From NCBI GenBank assembly GCA_914767715.1, contig OU612067.1, positions 6,202,001-6,262,000 of the forward strand: 60,000 nucleotides of DNA, written 5' to 3'. Positions 35,174 to 47,518 of this stretch are shown here, in pieces. The stretch comes from Membranipora membranacea (lineage: Eukaryota > Bryozoa > Gymnolaemata > Cheilostomatida > Membraniporidae). A program made the translations under genes and the position numbers. A model generated the notes under the pieces. It was not told where the DNA came from. It made no database searches and was given only the letters and a program-made list of their open reading frames with translations. Position 1 is the stretch's first letter. Each line of letters opens with the position of its first letter.

Positions 35174-38100
35174 TCATGGTCTGTCCTTGAGTAGTCCATT
35201 GATGCAGCCTCCTGTAAAAGAGCATATCAGATATATTGCACTTGTCCCGAGGGGCCTCACACTAAGATGACCAAACACAGGACTGGAGACAGGCTTAAGG
35301 TGTCATATTCTTAACCAAAACAACATGTCATGTTTCATTAAAAATGGGAGGAAAAAGAGATTGTAATTGACCATCAAGCTATGAGCAAGAAATGTATCTG
35401 GAGCTTAACAGAGAGAGCTCTACATACATATCAGTTAATGACACAAATGTCCCTTTGCATCTCCCCTTCTCCCCCCCCCCCCCCCCTCCATGTAACAATG
35501 TGAGTTGGTGTCTCAGGCTTAGATAGAATACTTACCGTAGTTGATACCATGCATCTTATTCTTGTCAGAGTAGGTGAGCCAGTATGTATTTACTAAACCT
35601 TTACCCTGTAATCAAAATCAACAAAGTTGCGTAATACCAACACAACACAAGCAACACGATAGGGCTGTTATTTTACCAGATAACCACATCGTTTCTTATC
35701 ATGGCATTTTCTCCTCCTACTGTAGTATTTTTTTATCCCAAAAATACAAGAATATGTAGATAGGTATTTTTGTTGTAACAACTAGCGTCTTGGTGGTTTG
35801 ATCTGTTCATGTACATGAGATTTGTAATGTTACCCGAGCAATATTATTAGCATCCGTTCTGACTTACAGTTCGCAAACCATCCGCCAGTATCAAAATCCT
35901 CATAGGAATGGAATCAATTCAAACACCTATAGGTTGAATCTGTTAATAATTCAGATCATTCAGACCATCACCTTGATCTCGATAGCGTCCCTCTTCTCGA
36001 TATCATACTGAGGACACTCCTGCAGATATTCCTTAGTAGTCTCACTGATGTTAATCTTCATTGGCTGTCACAGAAATAAACACAACTGATTCTACCTTAC
36101 ACACAAAAGTAACTCGACAGCTGAAGAACAATCGCGTAGTCACTAAGTGAGGAAGCTAGCTTCAAAATGTGGAATAATAGGGTCCAAACATATATCAATT
36201 ATAATGATATTAAACATGGTCGAAGAAAACAGGCAGCTATATCGATACCTCCTGCAACATTCCAAACATCGCTCACAAAAGAACCTGAACTCGAGGGTAG
36301 TAAACAGTAAAGACGGGGAGTCCCTCTTAAAGGCCCTGTTGCAGAACAGTAGCTTGGGAACCCTGGCTATATTGACTATAACTTACCACACTGTTGGTCT
36401 CCATTCGGTGCGCCATGTTGACAGTATCTCCAAATAAACAGTATCGGGGTAACTTAACACCTACAACTCCTGCTACCACCATCCCGCTGTGAACTCCTGA
36501 ATGTAATAAATCATTGCATAACATAGACTTAATAATAAACCTAGACAGGACACTATATGGAGCATTAGTATTGAGGCACTGAGGCACTTAGTTGTGGGGC
36601 ACATAATATCCATCATTAGAAGGTGTAGAAGCAATGATGCTACTCCTTCCAATGCCGTTACCTCGCCCACAATTAAATGCCTCAGTGCTCAATGCTAATG
36701 CTCCATATAGTGTCCTGTCTAGGTTTAAGTCTATGTTGCATAATAATGTATCTGCGTAATATAAGATTTCTTTCGAAAAATACACAGTGGTTTACATGTA
36801 ATGGATTCTACTACAGGCCTGCGGTTCCCCTCTCCTCCTGACACAACCTGTTTTTGACTGGCTGGTACTATTTTCTTCACCTGTCATTGCTACTATTTAA
36901 GAACCTCAGCGTCAGCTGAAGAAGTATTGAGTTTCACATCATCTATACATAATCTATACCAGCAGGTGCCAGTCTCTTCCCCCTCTCATGTCAGTGGCAG
37001 TTCTAACAAATTTCCATTGGATATGCATTTTCCATTGAGCTTTTATAATGGACATTGAGAGATTAAATAAAGATATGTCAACACCTTTGTTACTAGTAGC
37101 TAGAAGCATGCATTTTCGTTTTAGGCGAGTCAATTTAATAGACACACCTTGCCCATACAGCTGACTCCTAGTTCATACCTCTTAACAGTCACAAATATAG
37201 ACTAAAAAATAAATGGTAAGGCAAAATCAGAGCCTTCGCCTGGACACAGTATTCAAGTTCAGTTATAGTGACTTCTTACCTACTCTAAGCTGTAAATGGG
37301 TTTTTCCTCCCATATCAGATGGATTTCTCAGAGTCTTTGCACACCTGAGCATATCAAACGCCATCTCAGCCACATCCAGAGCGTGACTCTCTGATCTCTC
37401 CGGGACCCCGCCCACTACCATATACGCATCACCTATTGTCTCTACCTGAGGTACGCAAGGGATCGCAAGGAAATAATAAAAATGTGATTGCACTGTAAGC
37501 TTAATATTTATTCTTGTTTGAATTGGTGACTGATAGGTGAGCGGTCTCATGTTCAGAAGATTGTCAGATTGCTTTAGTTGATAGGTGCTCAAGCGACTTC
37601 ATTTCCAGTAACTTTTGTTGTCACTTCAAACAAGCTGCAAGGCAAAAAATGGGCATTTTTGGTTTCTTTGCATTTCATGCATACTTGGCCTTCATCTGGT
37701 TTAATCATTCTTGGCCCTTATTGATAAAGGTCTTCTCAAACGCACGAAATAATTCAGAAATAGTCTATATATGTATGTAAGAAAGGTGCAAACTAATTGA
37801 AAACACTCTCATGAAAAATAACTGTATCACCCAGTATCGACCAATCATGTTTATAATAGTGTAGCCTTACCTTATAACAGTTGTGTTTTTCTATAACATT
37901 GTCGAAGGCAGTGTACATGGCATTTAGCATTGTCACCACCTGCATCGGCGTTATTTTAGAACATATGTCGATAAATCCAGATACATCGCTGAACAATACA
38001 GTGCTGGTCTCAAAAACCTGCAATATGATTTGACAATGAATGAGAGCTTTTATAAATGTTGTAGCAACAGCATTATGAAAATTTGACGATTAAGTTGCTT

Positions 38101-41100
38101 CCGCTGGCTACTTCTCAAATCTGCACTACAATATATTTGGAGATGAAATCAATGAAAGAATCTAACCTCACAAGTTGCCAGTGTATGTTCTCCAGCCTTC
38201 AACCTATCAGCTACTGGCTTTGGCATCATCTGGTACAACAGCTGATCAGCTTTTTTCATTTCTTCGTCCAGCCTCATCACACTTTCCTCTAGTTTTCTGG
38301 CTTTGTTTTGTTCCTTAAATGAAAATCAGTTATGATATCTCTGAAGCATCATTGTGTACAATTTTCAGATCCTTGTAATTCATAAGAGACACAAATACAA
38401 TGCATATCCTTGCTTTGTTTGTTTTACTGCTGAAGATATTTTGGCTTAATAGGAGTGTTCGAAGACGGTGACCAAGGAGTAAGATATATACGAGGTTTGA
38501 GTTTGGTAACTCCTATTTGACGCGTCAACAGACTGGCCTAAAAAGAGCGTGATAAACTATCAAAGATTATGACTAATTAACTGACTGTTCGGTTAGGATG
38601 TCAGACTAGGTTTACATACATGATCAATCATGAGCTGCATCTCAGCAGTCTGCTGAGTACCGGCAAGTAGAAGTTCTCTAGAAGAGTCATGTATACTCAG
38701 ATCTGTGATGTAAAGTCCTAGTGTGAACAGGTGGTCCAGGTTCTCCATCCTATGTATAGTAATGAATCATAATAACGACGATAGTACTAGCATTTCTTTA
38801 TCAACCAGTTTACCAAGAGAGGGCAAACCTCAAAACTGGGTGGGATTATGGTTGTTAATGGAATGCTACTACTAGCTATTCCATTCCAGCACGTTTTGAC
38901 TTAATATTGATGATAAAGATAGTGAATTGTGCAAGACAACATCAAGGAGAATAATGTGGACTAAACTGACTGCACAAATATGATTAATTTAAATGACTCT
39001 CGTTATACACTATGTTCAACAGCTGCTCTTTTTTATTTATTATTTATTATTAATTTTATTTTATTGATCGTAACATGCTACCGTATATTAAACTTACACA
39101 GGAGTGCCGAGAAATATGAGAGTTTTCCAGTTCTCCATGTAGAGCATTTGACCTCTGAGTATTAGCCTCTTACAGAAGCCTGACGTATCCTCAGAGGTCA
39201 TCGCTGACGTGTCTAAAGTCATAGTCTGACTTCCCTGACTACCATTCCCTGTCACATTACAATAAAGAAATGACCTTCATTCTGCCTTTAATGAAGGTCT
39301 GTAAAATTGGCAAGGTGATCAAATTGTATTTCTATGTCAAGATGAATGGTTTGGGCTGCTTATGACCCTAGCTAAATCTCAAGCTGTAAACAGTCTCTCC
39401 TGAGAAGTCAAGCTGTATAGGTAGTATAAATGATTATCACAGCTTTCAATCTATATATGTGTTCATTGGATTGGGGCTGGTAGGTCCGTAGCATGCAGAG
39501 TTTTTGGGCCAAGTGAGTTGGTAGTATTAATGAACTTTTCACTGGTTAGCCAATGTGTTGTCTCTGATTTGCTGGCGGGAGGTAGCCACCCACCCAGCAT
39601 CCAATCATATCAGACCCAACACATTGGCTTTTCACTGGTTAACAATATAAAACAGTAGGCTATTGCAAAAAAAGTAAGCAGTAAATTATAGTGAAGCTGA
39701 CATGTAAGATTACTATTGTTACGATGGTTAACCAAAATCTTACACATGCCGGCGATTGTAGAGTCTCTCGATCGGTTCTCTAGTGTGTCCACCGATCTTA
39801 GCTCAAATATATTATTTGTGTGTGTCAGTATCTAAAATATAAAACTATATTGAAATCATGTGTCACTATCCTGCAAGTCTCAAATTCAAATTTGGTCTCT
39901 TAATTTAAAATGACAGCCCACAACAGTCTATACAAAAATCTACCACTTACCTGTGTGATCACCCATACCGTTTGGAAGGAGACTTCAAAATTTTAAAACG
40001 CATTGATAGTTTTATGCAATGCCCACGCAAAACTATGCTGTCACCCTGCCATGCTGTGCAATTCATGGCTACCATGAATTTTGATCACACACGCATTAAA
40101 AGCATACAAGCAATGAACTCCCTCTTCCTCATTGAGTTCATTGATACAAGCATCTGTTGTATACATTGAGCTAGTTCTAAAAATTCATATTATAAGTATG
40201 TATATATAAAGGTTTATGTAAGCGTGTATATCAGGCTTACAGAGTTCCAGGTGAAGTCAATCATTGGTCTCTCCAACTCAAACACATCGTCCAGCTGAGT
40301 GCCAACGAGATGTGGCATAGCAGACAGTATGGAGTCACCAATCGAGGTTATCTTTAAACTTCTGTTATAAGTATGTTACAAAAAATAATCTAGCATTGAT
40401 ATTTATGTCAGACAAGAGCCATAATATATGTCTGAATTTTATAGGAAATACATATTTCCTATTTACGTTCACCAGTGGTTGTTGCTACTTAAATCTGTTG
40501 GGAGTACTTGGGTATCATTTTACCGTACTGAACAGTTTTACTCGAAAGAAGAAAATAAATTCATTCTGAAATTGTGGAATATCACATTCAATCAGTGGAA
40601 ATTGAGAGGAATAAATTTTATTGGGTATTAAATCATAGGAATCAGAGTGAGTGGACAAACAGCTTTCAGTTTTGCCAATGGAAACGACATTTCTTTTTGC
40701 TGATTATGATTTTCTGCTATAAAATAACTATCAGCCTAATGGAATTTTCAAGAACTCAACTAAGTACATTGGATGATATTACGATCATGGGGAAAGTTTA
40801 CAACACATACAGATACATACCCTCTTTATTTGCTGCTTACCTATCAAGAACCATGTGAAACGGAAATAGAGCGAAGAACCTGCCAGCTGTGATCTTTAGT
40901 TTAGGGAGCTGAGAAGGAGTTACAGCTGCTACTTGTGATGCCATGTGCGCCTCCTGATTATCAAACCGCAATCTTAAAGAACACAAGTCATTTGTCTCAT
41001 CGATGTCAAATACATTTTCCAATTGGTCTTAGCATGATGGTGTGGTTGCACTCAGAACACAATCCTGTTTTGTACAACACCTGACAGGTGCTACAACTTT

Positions 41101-43389
41101 CGCAATTACCGCAAAGATATTTTCTGAGAGTGTGATAGCTATCAACAGGTCGGACACATAAGACGAATGGAACTGAGACGATTGTTCTTGTTTAGTTAAC
41201 CCAAGGAGTTCTCTAGACTGAACTCTTGAGTCAATCACATTCAATTTTCAAACTCAACTTTAAATAGACAAACCTCATCACTGTATCCGTGTGTGACCCA
41301 GATTCCTTTATACTAATATCAATGACAAGGTCCATATCATAAAACTCTCTCAACACCTGCTTTATCTGTAATAATAGCACAAGTTCTAGGGAGTAAGGAT
41401 AGGTAGCCTTAGATCTTGTTTATGTTCATCTGGAGCAAAATGTCAGAGGGTATTGATGTCTGTCATTATAAGAGTGTGGCTTAAAAGTGTAAGAGGTTAA
41501 AAATGGCACAGATATGATTTTATCTGAATTCCATAAAATTGCTTCTGAGCCTCTCCCAGTTGAGGCTGGCTCCGAGTAAAGCTATGAATGTTTGCAGACC
41601 TACAACTGCCTTCAACCAGCATCGTAATCAATAAGTATCAGCAAAATGTACAAAACAAATGACATCACTTTATCAAGGTGGTGACGATTGCTGACATCAC
41701 CACCGCTAAATTTGTAATGTTGGTCTAGGATAGAATAATCTAGAAGATTCTGGCTCTGCATACATGCCCCCTACATCCCTTGACATTCATTACATATATT
41801 ACTCAATATTTATACTATCTGATTTTCTCTGCTGCAGCCTTTCATGACATTTTCATGAAAATATTTGACTGTTAATTGTAGCACGATTCGCAATCAGAGA
41901 CAAACCCATCAGATAGCATGCTTGCAAGCATACTGCTTTTATATCAGTTCAGCTGTCTTAGCTAAGCTTTCTTGGTTAGACTCACCTGTCCTTTAGTGAA
42001 ATGAGAGAATCCCTTGCGTTTGCTTCGATATTTGAGAGTCAGACCTCCGGGTGTCTCATCAGTCACAAAGAATGAGGGAGGTTTGATCTTTGGGTAACTG
42101 AACCTCAAATACTCATGGAGATTATCCAAGTTATTGAAGAAGTCTCTTGGTGTCCGGCCCAAAACTTTCAAGATCCTGGTAGAATGAAGAAACAGTATGA
42201 GTTGAGGGCACAACTTTATCAGTAAAGAGTTTTTGATCAGCAGTGAGCCATGGATATGCTGCACACATGAACCCATGTAAGTTTTATAAGCTGCATTACA
42301 AAGAGCCTCTGTTAATATTATTTCTGAGACCACCAGGATTTCATGTTGTGACTTTAGGCTAGACAAATCAGTTTTGTCTAATACTTTATTTTATTACTAT
42401 ATTTTATGCTCAGATATAAATGCATATGTTTTTGCTATGTATAAAATAAATATCATAATTGTCTGGTGATTTTGAAACAATAGACATTTTTTTCAGATTA
42501 TAGTGTTTGCTCATTTTATACTTGAACCTGTCATAACCATAACGAGAAATGTAGGACACAAAGGTAACTCCGAATGACTCCATTATCTCCTCCTGAGGTA
42601 GATTGGTGACCTGGTGCGCCGCTCGAGCTATCCGAGGAATCACCGTCTCACTGTATACCTGCAGCACCAAATATAATCTAGAGCAGGATATATGTGAACA
42701 TCCCCTCAACGATGAACATTCCCTCAGCGATTATAACCTGCACATCTGTAGAGTTTTTGACGCTCATATGGTTGTAATATTCAAATATATCGTAAGAAAG
42801 GTGCAAGGCTTGTTTGAAGAAGGTGATACTATCTGGCTGAAAATGTCTCACTTGTCGTTAGTGAAAGGACTGCCTTGTTAAAATCACAGCATCATATGTT
42901 TTCAATACAATCAGTCGATATATGCCTTGTTATGCAAAGTCGAGGCTGATATCTTACTACAGAGCGAATATTCAGTAACCATAATTTTAAAGAAGTGGAA
43001 AGCTGGTCATGGAATCAAATTTCGAAACTTCTGAGTTCTAATTGTGTATTTACATATATATTATTTAGGACCAAAGTTTGATCGAACAACAAATAACAGT
43101 GGAAAGTGATGTTTTTCCATCATTGGAAAAGTTCTTCCATTTTGAAACTTGTTGCACTTAGGCTAGGAAAAGGTCATGGTACTTTTTTATGGAAACCCAC
43201 ATCGTTATAAAACTATAATATTATGAGTATTTTATTAAACTTGCCAGTGAGTATAATTGATTTTCATACCTTGTGAGTTTGAAAGTTCAGATTTTTGATG
43301 TTAGCGATAACCAAAGCTTGATTGAGGACCTCCTCTCCTAGCACAGTTTTGATATAGTCACAGATACATTCTATCAGTAGTCCGTACAT
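35174..43389 (-). CDS. Soluble guanylate cyclase, beta-type haem subunit, copy 1 (641 aa)
   Basis: Sixteen minus-strand exons: 43270-43416 (ATG 43389), 42528-42658, 41986-42175, 41274-41365, 40841-40972, 40241-40361, 39744-39831, 39098-39248, 38620-38749, 38167-38313, 37871-38017, 37280-37445, 36387-36496, 35972-36064, 35536-35605 and 35174-35211. Coding length is 1926 nt. The N-terminus [12 protein letters not shown] is the beta-subunit start. The H-NOX haem domain keeps the proximal His (LDNLHEYL, residue 104) and the Y-x-S-x-R haem clamp (YRSKR, 133-137). H-NOXA/PAS and coiled-coil follow ([14 protein letters not shown]). The cyclase domain has metal-binding D445 (FSDVSGF) and D489 (ETIGDAYM), guanine-selecting E485 and C558, and N565/R569 ([13 protein letters not shown]). 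It therefore holds a full active site, unlike beta1. The likely product is cGMP in response to NO or O2. The C-terminus is [19 protein letters not shown]. Confidence 0.93.
36506..36750. mobile_element. Long-hairpin MITE-like element in cyclase copy 1, intron 12
   Basis: Arms of about 95-100 nt pair closely: ATTGCATAACATAGACTTAA ... CACTATATGGAGCATTAG at the left and CTAATGCTCCATATAGTG ... TAAGTCTATGTTGCATAA at the right. The loop is about 45 nt. The same element sits in copy 2 (48851-49085), so insertion preceded the duplication. Confidence 0.7.
40105..40152. repeat. 32-bp palindromic insertion with 8-bp target duplication in cyclase copy 1
   Basis: TACAAGCA occurs at 40105-40112 and 40145-40152. 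The 32 bp between them starts ATGAACTC and ends GAGTTCATTGA, an inverted repeat. The paralogous site near 52458 has a single TACAAGCA and no insert, an ideal empty site. Confidence 0.7.
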
Positions 43390-44394
43390 GTTTGCTCTAT
43401 CCTCAACTTGTCCCAACTGCAAGTATCAAACGCTTGAGATGTTGGATAAAAGAGAAAACATTGCATGAAAAAGCGAAGTTGCCCCCTCTCACAGAGTGAA
43501 TTAGTCAACTGAAAGTTGGCATAATTTTCCAAGTATTGGTCAGCAATATAGAAACAAAAATCAATAATGGTTGACGAGGAATAGATTATGAACAAGGTAA
43601 GTCTCAAATTGAAATTGAAGGGAAAGAGCATACACTCATTAATGATAGCCTTAAGCTTTGATTAAAACAATGACATCAGCTACCAAACCAAAAGGCAACT
43701 ATCAAAATAACCAGGATAAGTTCACTTTATTGATGTAAATCAAACTGCTGTTGCTTAAAAAAACCAAAAAATGTACCACAAACCTTTTCCTCCACTGGTA
43801 AAAAGGACAATACTGTCTATGTTTTGAGAGATATCGGTAATGGAAGCTAACAATGTAAGCAATATCACTTCTAGCTGACTCCCAGTGGCAGTAATAAGTG
43901 ACACCTTTTTTTTGTGATCAGCAAGATGTATCTATGGGTTAGATTTCACACCTTAGTTCTCTAACTCAGTAGGTGTGAGAAGATATTTGAACACCTCCAG
44001 GTTAATTAATATAACGTGGTCCCAGCAATACAGCACTTGAGAATGATTCTGTGAATAGACGGAATACAAATTAGAGTTGGTGACATGGAGATGACTGCTC
44101 CCGGGTCAACAACTTTGAGACATGTAATCATCTTGCTAAATTTCCATCAGCTTTTGGAATGACCTAACCTCTAAACCATTGACAGTTTTGCTTAGTTCTT
44201 AGCTCTTATTTTGCAACAGGATGTGAAATTTGTGGTGTATATGCAACACCTGTTTCTCAATTGAAATCAAATACTATATTACAGTTTATACTATGTTACT
44301 CTATTGTTCATCAGTGTAACCTCTTGCTAGTCTCAAGAGTGCCTCACCAGTCTCTAGGCGTTAGATAATTGCGAACTTTGATTCTTATACTCAC

Positions 44395-46442
44395 GTGCTT
44401 GAGCACCATTAGCTGCTCGGATAGGAAGACAATCTTGTTGATGAAGAGTTCCCAGACTGCATCTAGTCTCTTCATATCTGTGTTCCTGAGTATATCTGTT
44501 AGTTTATCACCATCCTTACTGCTATCAGCTCCCTCCAGTGTGAATGCTGCAAATCAAATCACACAAATCTATGTATAATAAGGGTTGGTGGAAAGGGAGC
44601 ATGTGGCTAGTAACGGTGACACTTAACACAAAAAGATTTCTTAGCAGTTGTTTTTTGCCTTTTTCGCTACCTCAATAAATAAACCATGTGCATCGATATG
44701 AATTAATATCGGGCAGAAAACCTAATTAAGTTGACTAAAAGAAACCCATTTTCTAGATTGGTACAGCCCACAGCGCCATACTCAATAACTTTATTGTGAA
44801 TAGGGTGGTTCTTTCCAGATGCGAGAGGTAACCTTTAGAAGGTTGTATTTATATACATAAGTTATAATTAAGTACAGGTTCCCCATTTCCGCTCTCATAA
44901 AATACCCTAGAGGAGTAGAATACTCCCAGGAGGATAAGTTCTCCATTTTGCGCAGGCTAAGAACAAATTCTATGGCTAGCAAACATTCACTCAACCGCAT
45001 TACATTTAGAAAACCGGTGCTGAATAGTCACCTCTAGCCAAGCAAAATCAAACACTAGCTAATATTTACTCCGCTAGCACACCCTTGGGAGAAGGAGGTT
45101 AAGAGTCAGAGTGAAACAGAGTTGAATGCTGCGAAGTGCGATGGTTGAAATCACAACAACCCATTGGAGAGTAATCCTACTGTGGTTATATTACATTCAT
45201 GATGGAGTTTAGAATTTTAAGGAAGAAACTACAAAACGATGATATCTAGGTAATAGCCATATTTCCTCTCCTCTGACATCTGAATTATATAACTCAATAT
45301 AACTATTTCAGGGTGAAGTTTTACTTATTGTAAAGTGATGCAACGTAACCTAAAAGGCCGTTGCCATTTGGCTGGGTCGTTGCCTTACACTACCATTTCA
45401 TCTTCTTGTCTGTCTCTATCACATATTGTTGCAGTATTTCTCATGTAAATATTTTTTTATAAATTTGTAAGAAAATCTAGGGAAATTCAATTTCCATTTC
45501 GATTTGTAAAACTCACACCGTAGTGAAAAAATTCCGAGATGAAATCATCTTCAGCATCAAGGCCAAGGTAGAACCAGACTGGCGATTGAATAACCTGAAT
45601 CTAAGCAAACAAGGCAATTTCGTCCCAATATGGGAATATTTAGATACTTTTTGCCGGTGACACAATGGTATTTCATCTTACGCAAATGTTTCGCTTTGGC
45701 CGATTTGCTTTGTAATAATCGTCGGCGTATTTCTACCTTTATAGCTAGCAGTCCGAGGACAGGATGAACTTACTCGGTATGCCAGTAATTTATCATCATA
45801 GAACATGGAAGGCTTCAACTCATTTTTAAGAAAGTGCTCCAGGGACTCCAGTGAGAAAGCTTTCTTTCTTGATGGCAGCTGAAAGGGAAAGAAAATATTA
45901 GATAATAATCAGACTTTGTAAGGCGTATTTGGTGACCAGTCAGGCGAGTATAAAATATTATTTTTCATTGTGAGATGCACCTAATGTGGACGAGAAAAAT
46001 GGTTGACCATCCTGTCTGAACTATTGCTCAAGGTACACGTATAACCCAGGTATAATTAATTGATGTGACCATCATCGCACACTTGGCTGAAGAAACCAAT
46101 ATGTGGATACGCTTTTCCCACTCCCGTTATCCCACCAAGTCATTATCCCATCAGGGTGTTTTCCCACTGTGCCATTCTAGGGAACGTTCTGGCTCACACA
46201 CTTTACATTCCACTCACCAGTTTGATGAAGGATTTAGTGAGAGATTTAGATTTCTCAGCGGGCGTGATCGTGTCAGAGTAACCATTAGTAATTATCTCCA
46301 CCACAGGAGGAGATGTCAGGTTAGGTCTGCTGCCGTTACCGCTGCCTATCGATACACTGGATCCGCACCTGCTTAGAGGTCTAGGGGAGACTCTGTCTAT
46401 GCTCCTGTTACCTGCTTGTGGAGACGCTCCGCTATAATTATT
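44395..46442 (-). CDS. Four coding exons of unrecognised protein, possible RhoGEF DH start; truncated or fused to cyclase
   Basis: Minus-strand exons at about 46218-46442, 45774-45878, 45519-45594 and 44395-44546 have GT/AG borders and agree in phase. Exon 1 is Ser/Gly/Pro-rich and ends KSKSLTKSFIKL. Exon 2 reads LPSRKKAFSLESLEHFLKNE, exon 3 SPVWFYLGLDAEDDFISEFF. Exon 4 has MKRLDAVWELFINKIVFLSE then QLMVLKH, which resembles helix 1 of a Dbl-homology domain (compare the VWELLHTE pattern in PLEKHG5-like GEFs). No further DH exons follow. The last donor is phase 0, and the next acceptor downstream is cyclase exon 1, which has nine open codons (LGQVEDRAN) in the same frame before its MYG start. 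The true 5' end is unknown. The exons are absent from cyclase copy 2. Confidence 0.5.
46108..46165. repeat. Short minisatellite-like stretch (TTTTCCCA/TATCCCACCAAG units)
   Basis: Degenerate CCCA-containing units, such as GTTATCCCACCAAGTCATTA, resemble the array at 56640-56945. It lies just inside the 3' side of the first unidentified exon, between the two cyclase genes. Confidence 0.4.
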
Positions 46443-47518
46443 CCATAATAAATGTGCTTGTTTGGCAATGATCTAAGTTTTTCAATATATTCATTGAAAA
46501 TTTTGTGCATAGACAAAACACTATGATTTGGAGTGTAAAATGAGCCACGTCAAAAAATCAACTTTTCTCAAATTCACTTTGAGGGTTAATGTGCTATTGA
46601 ACACTCAACATGTTCCAATATAATATCGGTTTTGGTTATTTGGAATTGTAGGTCCCATAGAGACAAGGTATATAGTAAGAATGTTTGAGCGATTTTTGTG
46701 AGCGCAAAGAGGAAATCTATATCCTGAAGCTGAATCATTCACTTATCCATAGACTTCGACTAAGACCAAATATTAAGTCTATGACTTTCACTCATACACT
46801 TACCCAGATTTGGAGTTGTCTTTTTCTTGCCTTTGTGGAGCTTTGTACAACAGGTAAATTTACCGCTAACATTTCATGCGGGGGATTAGAGCCTGCTGTT
46901 TATTATATTATACACAGGGTGCTCATCTGCTGCATTATGAAATATTTACAAAGATTGCATCTATATTTTTCCATTTATCTAATATTTTTTTGAATATTCC
47001 TCCTACTTCATCCCATAAAGCTTGTGCTTTCCAGTCTGATTTTTTTGCTCAAAATACAACATTACAACATTTAACTTATAGTTGCAATAAAAAAATTTTT
47101 TTGCTGAATATTAAATTTGGACAACATTTGTTCTTATTGATCTCATCTGTAATAATTATGTTGTGCTTCGCTCCACAACTGAACTTATGATGTCCACTTT
47201 AGAGATGGTAGATGTTTTAATACAACACTATGTTAGGATTTATCCTCTCTCTGTGTCAGGGTAGACAACTCAAGAAACAGTACAGATATTTTGCTGTACT
47301 GATACAACAGTACATTATTCAAACATGAGTACGAATCACACACAGTCACATACATTAATAGATCAGTAGAGCTTTCAATTGATCGAAAGGGAGAAGTCCT
47401 CGTTTGCCAATGAGTCTTTGCTGGTTTCCATATAACTCTCACAAGTTCCCATAACATACACCCGTGAGGTGATATCATATAAATATGAACACCACACAAT
47501 CCTAGTGTATCATTGAAA

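Larger units (their letters stand above)
34428..44036. repeat. Tandem duplication unit, copy 1 (about 9.6 kb)
   Basis: Nearly identical, base by base with small indels, to 46771-56402. It begins at TATTAAGTCTATGACTTTCA and ends near CCCAGCAATACAGCAC. It carries the whole guanylate cyclase gene including introns and 3' flank. Intron similarity nearly equals exon similarity by eye, which points to a recent event or gene conversion. Confidence 0.9.

Noticed and set aside
34888-35199. 103-codon minus-strand ORF at the end of cyclase copy 1, also open in copy 2 (47233-47544)
   Set aside because: The splice phase from the previous exon (G|GA) puts the last exon in another frame that stops at 35174. 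The ORF is a shifted shadow preserved only because the two copies are nearly identical.
36147-36437. 96-codon plus-strand ORF, also at 48493-48783
   Set aside because: Antisense to the cyclase exon encoding YCLFGDTVN; its openness follows from the conserved opposite strand.
42603-42881. 92-codon plus-strand ORF, also at 55026-55304
   Set aside because: Antisense to cyclase exon 2 and its intron; no independent evidence.
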